DNA from: Chlorobiota bacterium
GTDB lineage: Bacteria > Bacteroidota > Bacteroidia > Bacteroidales > JAADGE01
DNA length: 39,201 nt
Direction: 5' to 3'
Assembly (NCBI GenBank): GCA_013153865.1
Contig: JAADDR010000168.1
Coordinates: forward strand, 1 to 39,201
The translations under genes and the position numbers were made by a program. Shown here in pieces: positions 1 through 10,240 of this stretch; the first letter of the stretch is position 1; each line of letters starts with the position of its first letter. The notes beneath the pieces are model-generated. The model was not told where the DNA came from. It made no database searches and worked only from the letters and a program-made list of their open reading frames with translations.

Positions 1-2
1 AA

Positions 3-2078
3 AACAATAACGAAGATACACTTAAAATAGAAGAAGTAATTATTAACTCAAACAGGATACCCGTATTACTGAAAAATACTCCGTGTGCAATTTCATTGGC
101 AGACTCTTCCGTTTTGGATATAATGCCCAAAACTTGCGGTGCGGAAGAAGCATTACGACTTGTTCCGGGTATTCGCATAGAAAATCAGCATAACGGCGAA
201 CGAGTTCATATTTCGATTCGCGGGCAAGGTATTCTTACGGAAAGAGGTTTGCGCGGAACAGGTGTTTTAACAGACGGTATTCCCGTTAACGACCCTTCGG
301 GTTTTGCTCCGGATTTATACGATATTGATTGGGCAGCGGTAGAAAAAATTGAAGTGTTGCGAGGTCCGGCAGCCGGATTATACGGCACCGGAGGAGCCGC
401 AGGAGTTTTAAACATTACCGTTGCAAGCGGAGCGAATAAACCCGCCGAAACTTCGGTTGAGCAAATATTCGGAAGTAACGGATTTTATAAGACTTTTTTG
501 CAGGTTAAAGGAACTGAAGGTATTACCGATTACGGTGTTTTTGCTTCAAATTCCGGCGGCGACGGTTATCGCCAACACCAAGCGTTTCGCAGTGATAAGT
601 TTTATGAAAAAGTAAGTTTTCGTTTTTCCGAAAAACTTTCCGTAACACAAATTGTTTCGCATACAGATTATTTTCATCAAAATCCGGAAGGGCTGAATCT
701 GTCTCAACTTGATAATCCTAAACAGGCAAATCCTGATGCCGTTCCGTTTAACGAATATCAAAAAACAAACAGAACTTCTTCGGGTGCTTCGGCAAGTTAT
801 AAGATAAACGAAAGAAACGAAATAAAATCGTATGCTTATTACAAGACCACGGATTATAAAGAAACGAGCAATAAATGTGCGGAATATCGCAATTATAGCG
901 ATCCGGGAGCAGGTATTCAGTATAATTTTAATTTTAAAACGAAGAAAACGGATAATGTTTTGGGAGCGGGTATCGATTATAAACATCAAAAAATAAATAT
1001 GTATAAATTGCAAAGTGCTCCGGATTACGACCGTGTTGAAAGTATAGACGATACAAATATCGAAACCGATTCTTTGCTTGCAAATCAAATTATTTCTCAG
1101 ACCGGAGCGGGCTTTTTTGCTTTTTATAAGTTTAAAGCCCGAAAATTTAATTTTCTGGGAAATGCACGTTACGATTTTGTGGATAACGAACTTACCGATA
1201 AAATGCTCGGCGGCGACAGTGCCGTTACCGAAAAGGATTTTTCGCAAACTTCGTTCAGAGCAGGTATAAGTTATGATTTTTCAGATGCCGTAACGGTATA
1301 TTCGGATTTCAGTCAGGGGTTTATGCCTCCTTCGACAGAAGAACTTGCGGCTAATCCGGTCGGTTATTCCGGGTTTAATACGCATTTGGTGCCTGCAACT
1401 TCCGATTGTTTCGAGGTCGGTGCGCGCGGATATATCGGAAAAAATTTATATTATGACTTTGCCGCATTTAAGATGAATACGGAAAATGATTTTTTCCGGT
1501 TTAAGCAGTCTGACAGAGGCAACCAGGAAGTTTTTTACGGAAATGCGGGAAACAGTCGCAGATACGGATTAGAGGCTTATATTGTTTACAATATTTTAAA
1601 AAATCTTAAATTATCCGCCGCTTATTCTTTTGCCGATTATCAATATACTTCGTCTGATATTGATCCTGTTTATCTCGATACAGCATATGTGCTGACCAAA
1701 CCTCCCGCCGACGGGCAGTATTTGCCGGATTCTCCCAAACATCATTTATATGCGGAACTTCTTTATAAAGTTAAAAATCTTAAAATAAGTTTAGCTTCAC
1801 AATACGAAAGCGAAATAGTGATATATACCGATGCCGATATTTATGCCGGAAAACTTGACCCGGCAATTTACCGCAATATTCAAGACGGATATAATATTTT
1901 TAATGCCGAAGTTGCATACGGTTTTAATTTGAAAAAAATTAATGCGGAGTTCAGTATTTCCGTTCGTAATTTTACGGATGTATCTTATATGGCTTTTACC
2001 GAACCCGACCCGGACGGTAACTCATACCATCCTGCGCCCGGAAGAGAATTCTTTGCGGCTTTGAAAATAAGGTTCTGA
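3..2078 (+). CDS. TonB-dependent outer membrane receptor (siderophore/FecA-like), 5' truncated by window edge
   Basis: The open frame continues upstream of the first ATG (96) to the window edge (NNEDTLKIEEVIINSNRIPVLLKNTPCAISLAD...). Plug motifs ALRLVPGIRIENQ, SIRGQG, VEKIEVLRGPAAGLYGTGGAAGVLNI; C-terminal beta-barrel ending in ...FFAALKIRF. Confidence 0.9.
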   Translation, partial: NNNEDTLKIEEVIINSNRIPVLLKNTPCAISLADSSVLDIMPKTCGAEEALRLVPGIRIENQHNGERVHISIRGQGILTERGLRGTGVLTDGIPVNDPSGFAPDLYDIDWAAVEKIEVLRGPAAGLYGTGGAAGVLNITVASGANKPAETSVEQIFGSNGFYKTFLQVKGTEGITDYGVFASNSGGDGYRQHQAFRSDKFYEKVSFRFSEKLSVTQIVSHTDYFHQNPEGLNLSQLDNPKQANPDAVPFNEYQKTNRTSSGASASYKINERNEIKSYAYYKTTDYKETSNKCAEYRNYSDPGAGIQYNFNFKTKKTDNVLGAGIDYKHQKINMYKLQSAPDYDRVESIDDTNIETDSLLANQIISQTGAGFFAFYKFKARKFNFLGNARYDFVDNELTDKMLGGDSAVTEKDFSQTSFRAGISYDFSDAVTVYSDFSQGFMPPSTEELAANPVGYSGFNTHLVPATSDCFEVGARGYIGKNLYYDFAAFKMNTENDFFRFKQSDRGNQEVFYGNAGNSRRYGLEAYIVYNILKNLKLSAAYSFADYQYTSSDIDPVYLDTAYVLTKPPADGQYLPDSPKHHLYAELLYKVKNLKISLASQYESEIVIYTDADIYAGKLDPAIYRNIQDGYNIFNAEVAYGFNLKKINAEFSISVRNFTDVSYMAFTEPDPDGNSYHPAPGREFFAALKIRF

Positions 2079-2093
2079 TTTTTTGCACTTATA

Positions 2094-2147
2094 CAAATTG
2101 CCGGACTTAAACCGCTTTGCGACTTATTGCCCGGCAATTTGTTTTTA
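2094..2147. terminator. Bidirectional intrinsic terminator between convergent genes
   Basis: Perfect inverted repeat caaattgccgg (2094-2104) / ccggcaatttg (2131-2141) followed by a T-rich run. Confidence 0.7.
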
Positions 2148-4337
2148 TCTGTTAAAAAGTAATTCCCTGTATTTTGGCAGAGGCCAAAGTTCGTCGTCAA
2201 CAATCAGCTCCAGTTTGTCGATATGATATCTTATTTTATCTAAATACGGTTTTACCTTAAATTCGTAATTTTCGATACGTTTTACGCAAGTGTTCAAAAT
2301 ATTTGCTTTTTTTCTTTCTTCGGTCATCTCTTCCGTCAGAATACTTATTTGCGTAGTATGAACGGATATTTTTTTTACCGTTTCTTTACGTCGAGCCGTT
2401 AATTTTTTCGATTCATTATCATCTTCGATAATATCTTTTAAATCTTTTATGCTTTTTACAAGTATGTTTTGGTATTTAATTGCTGTCGGAATTATGTGAT
2501 TTATTGCCAAATCGCCGAGTATTCTGGATTCTATTTGTATTTTTCGAACATATTCGCATATCCTTATTTCGTATCTTGATTGCAGTTCTTTGCTGTTAAG
2601 CACATTATTTCTTTCGTATAAATCCGTAGTTTTTTTACTTATAAAAGCTTTGAAAGCTTCGCTTGCCGATTTTATGTTGCTTAAACCTCTTTTTTTTGCT
2701 TCTTTTTCCCATTCGGGGCTGTATCCGTTACCTTCGAAGCGAACATCTTTTGATTCCGTTATGTATTTTCTTAAGATTTGCAATATTGCATCATCTCGTT
2801 TTATTTTTTTATCGATAAGTTTATCGACTTCTTTTTTAAACCGTTTAAGTCTGTCGGCAACGGCGGTATTAAGAGCAATAAGAGGTCCCGCATTGTTTTC
2901 GTTTGATCCTACTGCTCTGAACTCAAATCTGTTTCCCGTAAAAGCAAAGGGTGATGTTCTGTTGCGGTCGGTATTGTCGAGTAATATTTCCGGTATTTTT
3001 GCTATGTCGAGTTTCAGGTTCCGGCTTACTTCTTTTGTCTTTTTTTCTTCCGGGATTTTTTGCTCTATTTTGTTAAGCATTTCATCTAACCGGCTGCCGA
3101 GGAATACCGATATTATTGCCGGCGGAGCCTCGTTTGCTCCGAGTCTGTGTTGATTTCCGGCAGACATTATTGCGGCACGCAACAGGTCGCTGTGTTCTTT
3201 TACCGCCGCAATTATGTTTACTAAAAATGTCAGGAACATCAAGTTTGTTTTAGGGGTATTCCCGGGTTTTAGCAGGTTTATGCCTGTATCGGTTGCCAGC
3301 GACCAATTGTTGTGTTTCCCGCTTCCGTTAATTCCCGCAAAAGGTTTTTCGTGAAACAAAACTTTGAAATGATGTTTCTCGGCAACTTTTCTCATTATTT
3401 TCATTAAAAGTTGGTTGTGGTCGTTAGCCAAATTTGCTTCTTCGAAAACCGGAGCACATTCAAATTGATTCGGGGCAACTTCGTTGTGTCTGGTTTTAAG
3501 CGGTATGCCGAGTTTATGCGCTTCGTTTTCGAAATCTTTCATGTAAGCTATTACCCGCTCAGGAATAGAACTGAAATAGTGGTCGCTCAGTTGCTGGTCT
3601 TTTGCGGAAGCGTGCCCCATTAAAGTTCTTCCGGTAAGTATTAAATCGGGTCTTGCTTTAAATAATGCTTCGTCAATTAAAAAATATTCCTGTTCCCAAC
3701 CTAATGTCGCAAAAACTTTTTTTACCGATTTGTCAAAATAATTACATACTTCGGCAGCGGCTTTGTCTAAGACATTAAGCGATTTCAGCAGAGGTGTTTT
3801 GTAATCGAGAGCTTCGCCGGTATATGATACGAATATTGTAGGTATGCACAGTGTTTTATCTATGATGAAAGCCGGTGATGCGGGATCCCAAGCCGTATAT
3901 CCTCGTGCCTCAAAAGTGTTTCTCAGTCCGCCGTGAGGAAAACTTGACGCATCGGGTTCTTGTTGTACAAGTAATTCGCCGTCGAATGTTTCAAAAGCGT
4001 TTCCGCCCGGTTCTATACTGATGAATGCGTCGTGTTTCTCGGCAGTATTGCCCGTAAGAGGGTGAAACCAATGTGTGTAATGTGTTGCACCTTTACTTGT
4101 TGCCCATTCTTTCATGCCTGCGGCAATTTGGTCGGCTGTTTTTCTGTTTATTTTACTTCCTGTTTCTATTGAGTTAAGAACATTCTGATATGCTTCTTTA
4201 GAAAGATATTTTTGCATTTTCGGCAGGTCGAAAACTTCCGAACCGAAATAATCGGAAACTTTTTCGGAGGGGAATGTTACTTCCGGAACTGTTCGTTCGT
4301 TGAGTTTTTCCAGAGCTTTGAAGCGGATGGTTGACAT
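2145..4337 (-). CDS. glnN: Glutamine synthetase type III (GSIII)
   Basis: 730 aa; MSTIRFKALEKL start, THYTHWFHPLTGNTAEKHDAF, GINGSGKHNNWSLAT, FTGNRFEFRAVGSNEN motifs typical of GSIII. Confidence 0.95.
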   Translation of the reverse strand: MSTIRFKALEKLNERTVPEVTFPSEKVSDYFGSEVFDLPKMQKYLSKEAYQNVLNSIETGSKINRKTADQIAAGMKEWATSKGATHYTHWFHPLTGNTAEKHDAFISIEPGGNAFETFDGELLVQQEPDASSFPHGGLRNTFEARGYTAWDPASPAFIIDKTLCIPTIFVSYTGEALDYKTPLLKSLNVLDKAAAEVCNYFDKSVKKVFATLGWEQEYFLIDEALFKARPDLILTGRTLMGHASAKDQQLSDHYFSSIPERVIAYMKDFENEAHKLGIPLKTRHNEVAPNQFECAPVFEEANLANDHNQLLMKIMRKVAEKHHFKVLFHEKPFAGINGSGKHNNWSLATDTGINLLKPGNTPKTNLMFLTFLVNIIAAVKEHSDLLRAAIMSAGNQHRLGANEAPPAIISVFLGSRLDEMLNKIEQKIPEEKKTKEVSRNLKLDIAKIPEILLDNTDRNRTSPFAFTGNRFEFRAVGSNENNAGPLIALNTAVADRLKRFKKEVDKLIDKKIKRDDAILQILRKYITESKDVRFEGNGYSPEWEKEAKKRGLSNIKSASEAFKAFISKKTTDLYERNNVLNSKELQSRYEIRICEYVRKIQIESRILGDLAINHIIPTAIKYQNILVKSIKDLKDIIEDDNESKKLTARRKETVKKISVHTTQISILTEEMTEERKKANILNTCVKRIENYEFKVKPYLDKIRYHIDKLELIVDDELWPLPKYRELLFNR

Positions 4338-4488
4338 ATTGTATTTTTTAAAGTTTGTTTTACAAAAAAATAGTTTTTTCTTCTAAAAAGCAAATAAATC
4401 TGATTTGTTATTGTTATTTTTTGTATATTCTGTTTTTATGATTATTGTAAATGTAATGAATAATTTACATTTTTTAAAATATGCGTGT

Positions 4489-4520
4489 TTTGTTTTTCGG
4501 ACGGATTTTGTTTAACTTTG
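4489..4520 (+). promoter_or_regulatory. Bacteroidota-type promoter (TTTG-N20-TAACTTTG)
   Basis: TTTG at 4489-4492, 20-nt spacer, TAACTTTG at 4513-4520, matching the -33 / -7 TAnnTTTG consensus; about 115 nt upstream of the ATG at 4636. Confidence 0.6.
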
Positions 4521-4635
4521 AAAAATTGCAGACAGTTATCGTGTTGCTGTTTTATTTTAAACGGAAATAAAGTTTGGCGTATGTCAGTCGGTTAAGATAA
4601 TGATGCGACGGCTCTAATTATAAAAAAATTAAAAT

Positions 4636-5298
4636 ATGAATTTGAATAAGTTTTGGTTGCGAGTTGCCGGAATATCGGGTATTTCGGGAGCATTAATTTT
4701 ATTTGCGGGAGATATGCTGTTTTATTACGGTCCTTCGAGTATTGATTTGAGAGCAAATATGGGGCATGTGTCGGATTTGAGAATAAAACTCAGCGGTGTT
4801 GCGGCATTATTTGCTTCGTGGTTTTATTTGTTCGGATTGATTCAGGTGTATTATGCTTTTAAAACAAGTTCTGCAAAAGCAAGAAATATTGTAATAATAT
4901 GCTTTGCCGCAATATTAACGGCATACGGTGTTATTCACGGTGCTTATGTTGCAATTGCGGTTTCTTCGAAATTATCTGTTCAGCATAATATTGATATAGA
5001 TACCGCTACTGCTCTTTCTTTGGAGGTTAATAATTTGATGAGGTTGTTTATTTATCCGATATTTGCCGTTCTTTCTTTTGTTTTTATCAAAGAAGTTTGG
5101 AAAGGAAATACTTTATATCCCCGTAAAATTATTTTCTTTTTTCCTCTTATTCCGTTTCTGTTTCATGAGCCGTTAAAACGTATTTTAAGCGGAGGAGCAA
5201 GAATTATTATTGCCGGCGGTTTTTTTAATTTAATACTTTTGATTTTTTTTGTTGCTTCTACCGTTATTTTATGGAATAATAATCCGAATTCCGAATAA
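4636..5298 (+). CDS. Polytopic membrane protein of unknown function
   Basis: 220 aa ORF with several hydrophobic segments and an upstream promoter; family not recognised with certainty. Confidence 0.75.
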   Translation: MNLNKFWLRVAGISGISGALILFAGDMLFYYGPSSIDLRANMGHVSDLRIKLSGVAALFASWFYLFGLIQVYYAFKTSSAKARNIVIICFAAILTAYGVIHGAYVAIAVSSKLSVQHNIDIDTATALSLEVNNLMRLFIYPIFAVLSFVFIKEVWKGNTLYPRKIIFFFPLIPFLFHEPLKRILSGGARIIIAGGFFNLILLIFFVASTVILWNNNPNSE

Positions 5299-5310
5299 AA
5301 CAATCAAGGT

Positions 5311-6060
5311 TTAAAAAAAATCCGATTTTAATACATATTCGTATCCGATATTAAATGTTTCGCGTGCCTTTTTATTGCTGAAATAAGGTTGCTTATACAA
5401 TTCCGGAGGTTCTATAAGTATATCGCATTCCGAGATATATGTTTTCCGGTTGTGGTATGTCGAAACATCAAACATACGTGCGGTAAGTTGTTTGAAACTT
5501 TTAAATTCTTTGATATGTTGCAGATAAATTAAATTTACGCATATTATTTTTTCGCATTTTCCGAGCAAAGGTTTTACCGGCAAATTATCGATAAGTCCGC
5601 CGTCTGTGTATGTAATGCCGTTTATTTCCACGGGTTTCAGCAAAAACGGAACAGATGCCGAAGCAGTTACGACATCAACAAGATTGCCTGTATTAAGATA
5701 TTCCGCTTTTCCGGTATTAAGGTTTGTTACGCAGGCATAAAAAGGTATTTTTAAATCTTCGATTTTTTTTACCGAGTATGCTTCCGAAAGGACTTTCCTC
5801 AGGTTTTTGTAGTTTAATAATCCCTTTTTAAAGAAATTGAATTTTGTGTATGAAAAAAAAGGTTTCCGGGTTTGTCTGACAAATATTTCTTCGGGCGTAT
5901 AACCGTCGGCAATAAGCGAACCTGCAATTGCCCCGGCACTTGTTCCGGAAATGATATCCGGAAATATACCTTTTTCGTTAAGAGCTTTAATTATGCCGAG
6001 ATGGGCAAATCCTCTTGCACCTCCTCCGCTGAGAACAAGTCCTGTTTTAAATTTTTTCAT
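5311..6060 (-). CDS. Patatin-like phospholipase family protein
   Basis: GGGARGFAHLG oxyanion motif, GTSAGA nucleophile elbow (GxSxG), catalytic DGG. Confidence 0.92.
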   Translation of the reverse strand: MKKFKTGLVLSGGGARGFAHLGIIKALNEKGIFPDIISGTSAGAIAGSLIADGYTPEEIFVRQTRKPFFSYTKFNFFKKGLLNYKNLRKVLSEAYSVKKIEDLKIPFYACVTNLNTGKAEYLNTGNLVDVVTASASVPFLLKPVEINGITYTDGGLIDNLPVKPLLGKCEKIICVNLIYLQHIKEFKSFKQLTARMFDVSTYHNRKTYISECDILIEPPELYKQPYFSNKKARETFNIGYEYVLKSDFF

Positions 6061-6185
6061 TTTCGGTATCCGGTTTTACTGATGCCGTGAAGTTATAAAA
6101 AATACTTTATAATTGCGAACTTAAAGAAATCAAATTACTTATTCCGGTAAATACTTTGTATTTTTGCATTTTCAAAATAATGTTT

Positions 6186-7175
6186 ATGGCGGAAGCAAAT
6201 TTTATAGATTACGTAAAAATACATTGCAAATCGGGAAAAGGAGGCGCCGGGTCGGCACATTTTTACAGAGATAAGAGGACAGCCAAGGGTGGTCCGGACG
6301 GCGGCGACGGCGGCAGAGGAGGGCATGTTATTTTGCGGGGAAATCGCCATCGTTGGACTTTACTGCATTTAAAATATCGAAAACACGTAAAAGCCGAATC
6401 CGGAGAACCGGGCAGGGCAAATAATAAGTTCGGAGCCGACGGTAAAGACGTTATTTTGGAAGTTCCGCTAGGAACCGTTGCCAAAGATGCCGAAAGCGGC
6501 GATGTTTTATTTGAAATTACCGAACATGACGAAGAACGTATTTTGATGAGAGGCGGCAGAGGGGGTTTGGGAAATACTCATTTTAAATCATCAACAAATC
6601 AAACTCCGCGCTATGCACAACCCGGAGAGGAAGGAAACGAAGCATGGATAATTTTGGAATTGAAAGTTCTGGCTGACGTAGGGCTTGTAGGGTTTCCGAA
6701 TGCGGGTAAATCAACTTTATTGTCGGTGCTTTCGGCAGCTAAACCTAAAATTGCCGATTATGAATTTACTACTCTTACTCCTAATTTAGGGATGATAAAA
6801 TATCGAGAAGGGAAATCGTTTGTTATGGCTGACATACCGGGTATTATAGAGGGAGCATCGGAAGGGAAAGGTTTGGGATTGAGATTTTTGCGTCATATCG
6901 AAAGAAATGCGGTATTGTTGTTTATGATTCCTGCCGATTCGGATGATATAAAGAAAGAGTATTATGTTTTGCTTAACGAATTAAAAGCGTATAATCCGGA
7001 ATTGTTGGATAAAGAGCGGGTTTTGGCAATTACGAAGTCGGATATGATTGATGAAGAACTAAGAGAATACATGAAAAAAGATTTGCCTGATATTCCTTAT
7101 GTTTTTATTTCGTCTTTTACGCAAAGCGGTCTTACGGAGCTCAAAGATATGCTTTGGCATGCTTTAAATTCTTAA
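6186..7175 (+). CDS. obgE: Obg family GTPase
   Basis: Glycine-rich Obg fold ([15 protein letters not shown]), G1 [10 protein letters not shown]3 [20 protein letters not shown]. Likely start [12 protein letters not shown] at 6186 (or MFMAE at 6180), not the track ATG at 6156. Confidence 0.95.
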   Translation: MAEANFIDYVKIHCKSGKGGAGSAHFYRDKRTAKGGPDGGDGGRGGHVILRGNRHRWTLLHLKYRKHVKAESGEPGRANNKFGADGKDVILEVPLGTVAKDAESGDVLFEITEHDEERILMRGGRGGLGNTHFKSSTNQTPRYAQPGEEGNEAWIILELKVLADVGLVGFPNAGKSTLLSVLSAAKPKIADYEFTTLTPNLGMIKYREGKSFVMADIPGIIEGASEGKGLGLRFLRHIERNAVLLFMIPADSDDIKKEYYVLLNELKAYNPELLDKERVLAITKSDMIDEELREYMKKDLPDIPYVFISSFTQSGLTELKDMLWHALNS

Positions 7176-7185
7176 TTTTTTATTT

Positions 7186-8277
7186 TTATTTTTTGAATGC
7201 GAAAAATGACGGAATAATTCCTGTTCTGAAAGTATCGAGAATGGTTCCGTTTGACGAATATCTGTAAATATTGCCTCTTTGAATATAATCAACGGCATCC
7301 GAAACGTATATATCGGAGTTTGCAGGGTCTGTTCCTAAACCGTAAAATAATTTTCCGTCGGCGGGAATAAAACTATTGCCGGGTAATTTGCCGGAATTAA
7401 CGGACATTTTATATATTCCTTTGTAATCATCTTCGCCTGATGACCAAGACGAATTTATGAAAAATAACGTATCTCCGGAAGCATTAATTGTTAACCGGGA
7501 AGGGGAGGGTTCCAAAGACGGAAATTTAAATATTTTCTCGATACTGAAAGTTTCGGCATCTATTTTTGTGAGTGCGGCAGTATCTTGTCCTCCCGGAATA
7601 CCGTCAAAACCTCCGTCGGACAAAACCCATAATTTGTTGTTGCAATCGAGGCAAATGCTGTTTGGCTGTTTTGTAACGGTCAGGGAATCGGTCAAAATAT
7701 CGGTATCTGTATTTATTTTGTATATTTTATCGTTATACGACCAGCCGGTAACGTAAGCAAAGTTTTTGTATAAAGTGATTTGTTCGCTGCCTTTGCCTAC
7801 GGCAACAGACCCGGTTATTGTAAAATCGGAAGGGTTAATTACGGTAATGTTTGTGTTGTAAAGGTCGGTAACGTAAGCTTTTGTATCGGATATAATGCAC
7901 ATATACCGAGGAGAAGTCAGATTTGATATTGTTGCGATATGTTTAAATGTATTGGTATTTATAACCGAAATTTTTCCCGAATTGTTTATTATAAGAAAAG
8001 CAATGCTGTCTTTTATTGCAGCCGACATACATACGTCTCCGAGCGGAAAATCGTTGGCATTGTAGAAAATATCGTTAAGTATTTGTTTGTTTTCGGGGTC
8101 GTAAAATGAAAGACTCGCGTTTCCGTATGTATAATTTCCTTCGTTGCAGATAAATACGCCTTCGGATTTGTCGTATTCTTTAACCGGTTCGGGAGAGTCT
8201 TGTTTGCAAGAATAAATTGCCGACAAAAATAGTATTGCGCTTACTGTTTTTATAATCAACGTGTTTTTTTTGTTCAT
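7186..8277 (-). CDS. YncE-like beta-propeller surface lipoprotein, BtuG-like (putative cobalamin-binding)
   Basis: Signal peptide with lipobox (LFLSAIYSC); repeated propeller-type segments (KISVINTNTFKHIATI, TNITVINPSDFTITGSV); follows a BtuB-like receptor downstream of a cobalamin riboswitch. Confidence 0.8.
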   Translation of the reverse strand: MNKKNTLIIKTVSAILFLSAIYSCKQDSPEPVKEYDKSEGVFICNEGNYTYGNASLSFYDPENKQILNDIFYNANDFPLGDVCMSAAIKDSIAFLIINNSGKISVINTNTFKHIATISNLTSPRYMCIISDTKAYVTDLYNTNITVINPSDFTITGSVAVGKGSEQITLYKNFAYVTGWSYNDKIYKINTDTDILTDSLTVTKQPNSICLDCNNKLWVLSDGGFDGIPGGQDTAALTKIDAETFSIEKIFKFPSLEPSPSRLTINASGDTLFFINSSWSSGEDDYKGIYKMSVNSGKLPGNSFIPADGKLFYGLGTDPANSDIYVSDAVDYIQRGNIYRYSSNGTILDTFRTGIIPSFFAFKK

Positions 8278-8290
8278 AAAATTCGTTTTT

Positions 8291-10240
8291 TTAAATGGTA
8301 AATTTAACAGACAGAAAATATTGTCTTCCGGGCATTGCTCTCCAAAGAATTTCCTGATAGTTTTCGTTCAGCAGATTTTCGATTTTAAATTCAATATCCG
8401 TTGTTATTTTTTCTTTTTTAATTTTTTTGCCTGCCGACAAATTTTCCAGATAATATGCCGGCAAAGTATGTCTGTATTCTTCGTTTGACGAATCGGTGTA
8501 TCTTTTTCCGGTATAAATATGTGACCAGCGAAGATAATATCCTTTAAATTCGCAGTCTGCGGTTATGTTTGCTTTATGTAAAGGGATGTATGTAAGTTGT
8601 TTTCCCGCAGATAAATCGTATGTCGTTTTTTCGCTCTCGTCCGTTGTTTTGGTGTATGAGTAGTTTGCTCTTATTTGTGCGGTAAAGTTATTTGTTTTAT
8701 ATTTTTCCGACATGTATATTTCCGCACCTCTCGAGAATACTTTTCGTATGTTTTCCGCAGTCCAATATCCGTATTCTCCGGGTGTCCAAATAATCCAATC
8801 GTTTATGTATGATGCAAACAGCGATATGTTTATTTCGGTTTTAAAGATTTTGTTTCCGGAAGTATAAAAATTGAAATCCGTATCGCCGCTTATGCTTTTT
8901 TCGGTTTTTAAGTCCGGATTACCTCCGGGAATCCAATATAAATCGTTAAGCGAGGGATTACGAACATTGCGGCTTATGTTTGTTTTAATAATTAAAGGAA
9001 TATGTCCGGATAGGTCAAACTCCAGACCTGCCGAAGATATAAGAGGCAAAAAATCTTTATCGGTGCGGTTAATTCCGGTAAGTATATATCCGGCGGCGGT
9101 TTTATTAAATTGATAATGGGCGGACATAAGAATTTCCGCTGTTTTTCTGTTGCTTCCGTATCCTGTTTGCACAGTGCGGTCGAAATAATGTGCCGTATCA
9201 TATTTCAGAAGTAATTTGCCTTGCAATACCAGTTTGCTGCTTATTGTCCGGTTAATCTTATATTTTGCAAAAAATTGTTTTGTTTTACTTTCGGAATTTG
9301 TATGAAAAAATAAAGATGTTTCCGTTTTGTCTGCCAGTATGTATTTTATGTTTTCGGAAGTAAAACCCGCATTAATTTCTATTTGCGATTTTTTGCCGGA
9401 TATTTTACAGTTTGCGGAAATTCTTATGTCTTCGTCTTTTTGATTTTCGGTTCTTTCGTTACCGTCGAACGACATAATCGGAGGTATGTTACGGTCGATA
9501 TATTGCCACCATGCCGAAATATTTAATTGTCCGTTTTTTGAAAAAATAAAAGATGTTTCGTTTAAAACGGCATTTTTGTGATAGTCCGCATTTTTTTGTT
9601 TTGTGTAAGAGTTTGTTCCGTCTGCCGTGTTTAAGAAAGTAAAATCGTTGTCTGATTGTTCGTGAAAAAACTTCCATTCGCTGCGAAAAAAATCGTTGCC
9701 TGTTTTTATATCCGAAAATGTTTGATATGTATCGTTACTTCCGGCAGTTTGCATTATCGAGAACGAAAAATCTTTGTCGAAATCGGGTTCCGAGATAAGC
9801 ACTATGCTTCCGCCTAATGCTCCGCTTACCGATTTTAAAGAACTTCCGCCTTTGTCGAGTTCGGCTTTGTCGATAAAGAAAACAGGTATAAGAGAGATAT
9901 CCGCTTGTCCGAGCATGGGGTTGTTTAGAGAAATATCGTTCCATAAAATTTGTGTGTGCGATGCGCCTGTTCCTCTGAACGAAACAGTAGCGAGAGAACC
10001 TTGTCCGTATGATTTTACAAATACCGTTGTTTCGGAAGACAGTAATTCCGACAGCGAAGACATTATGTTCTCGGCTAATACGGCAGAATCGATTTCGTTT
10101 ATGTTGAATCCTTTGTTTTTTAATAAGCGAGGTTCCGTTATTTTTACTTCGCCGATGTTTATAATTGTGTCGTTGCGGTTTTGCGAAGTTGCAATGCCGA
10201 ATATTATAATGTATGATAATGTCAGTATCGCTTGTTTCAT
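8291..10240 (-). CDS. TonB-dependent receptor, BtuB-like (putative cobalamin transporter)
   Basis: Signal peptide; plug motifs SYGQGSLATVSFRGTGASHTQILWNDISLNNPMLGQADISLIP; C-terminal QYFLSVKFTI; riboswitch-controlled cluster. It starts inside the end of the upstream gene (4-nt overlap). Confidence 0.88.
   Translation of the reverse strand: MKQAILTLSYIIIFGIATSQNRNDTIINIGEVKITEPRLLKNKGFNINEIDSAVLAENIMSSLSELLSSETTVFVKSYGQGSLATVSFRGTGASHTQILWNDISLNNPMLGQADISLIPVFFIDKAELDKGGSSLKSVSGALGGSIVLISEPDFDKDFSFSIMQTAGSNDTYQTFSDIKTGNDFFRSEWKFFHEQSDNDFTFLNTADGTNSYTKQKNADYHKNAVLNETSFIFSKNGQLNISAWWQYIDRNIPPIMSFDGNERTENQKDEDIRISANCKISGKKSQIEINAGFTSENIKYILADKTETSLFFHTNSESKTKQFFAKYKINRTISSKLVLQGKLLLKYDTAHYFDRTVQTGYGSNRKTAEILMSAHYQFNKTAAGYILTGINRTDKDFLPLISSAGLEFDLSGHIPLIIKTNISRNVRNPSLNDLYWIPGGNPDLKTEKSISGDTDFNFYTSGNKIFKTEINISLFASYINDWIIWTPGEYGYWTAENIRKVFSRGAEIYMSEKYKTNNFTAQIRANYSYTKTTDESEKTTYDLSAGKQLTYIPLHKANITADCEFKGYYLRWSHIYTGKRYTDSSNEEYRHTLPAYYLENLSAGKKIKKEKITTDIEFKIENLLNENYQEILWRAMPGRQYFLSVKFTI

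Noticed and set aside
546-1247. 233-aa minus-strand ORF
   Set aside because: Lies wholly antisense to the TonB receptor CDS; its composition (Ile/Phe/Arg-rich, no motifs) is that of a shadow ORF.
2590-3153. 187-aa plus-strand ORF
   Set aside because: Antisense shadow of the well-supported glnN CDS.
6156-6185. Track start of obgE ([10 protein letters not shown]...)
   Set aside because: A promoter-like TATTTTTG overlaps this region and the conserved Obg N-terminus begins at [12 protein letters not shown].
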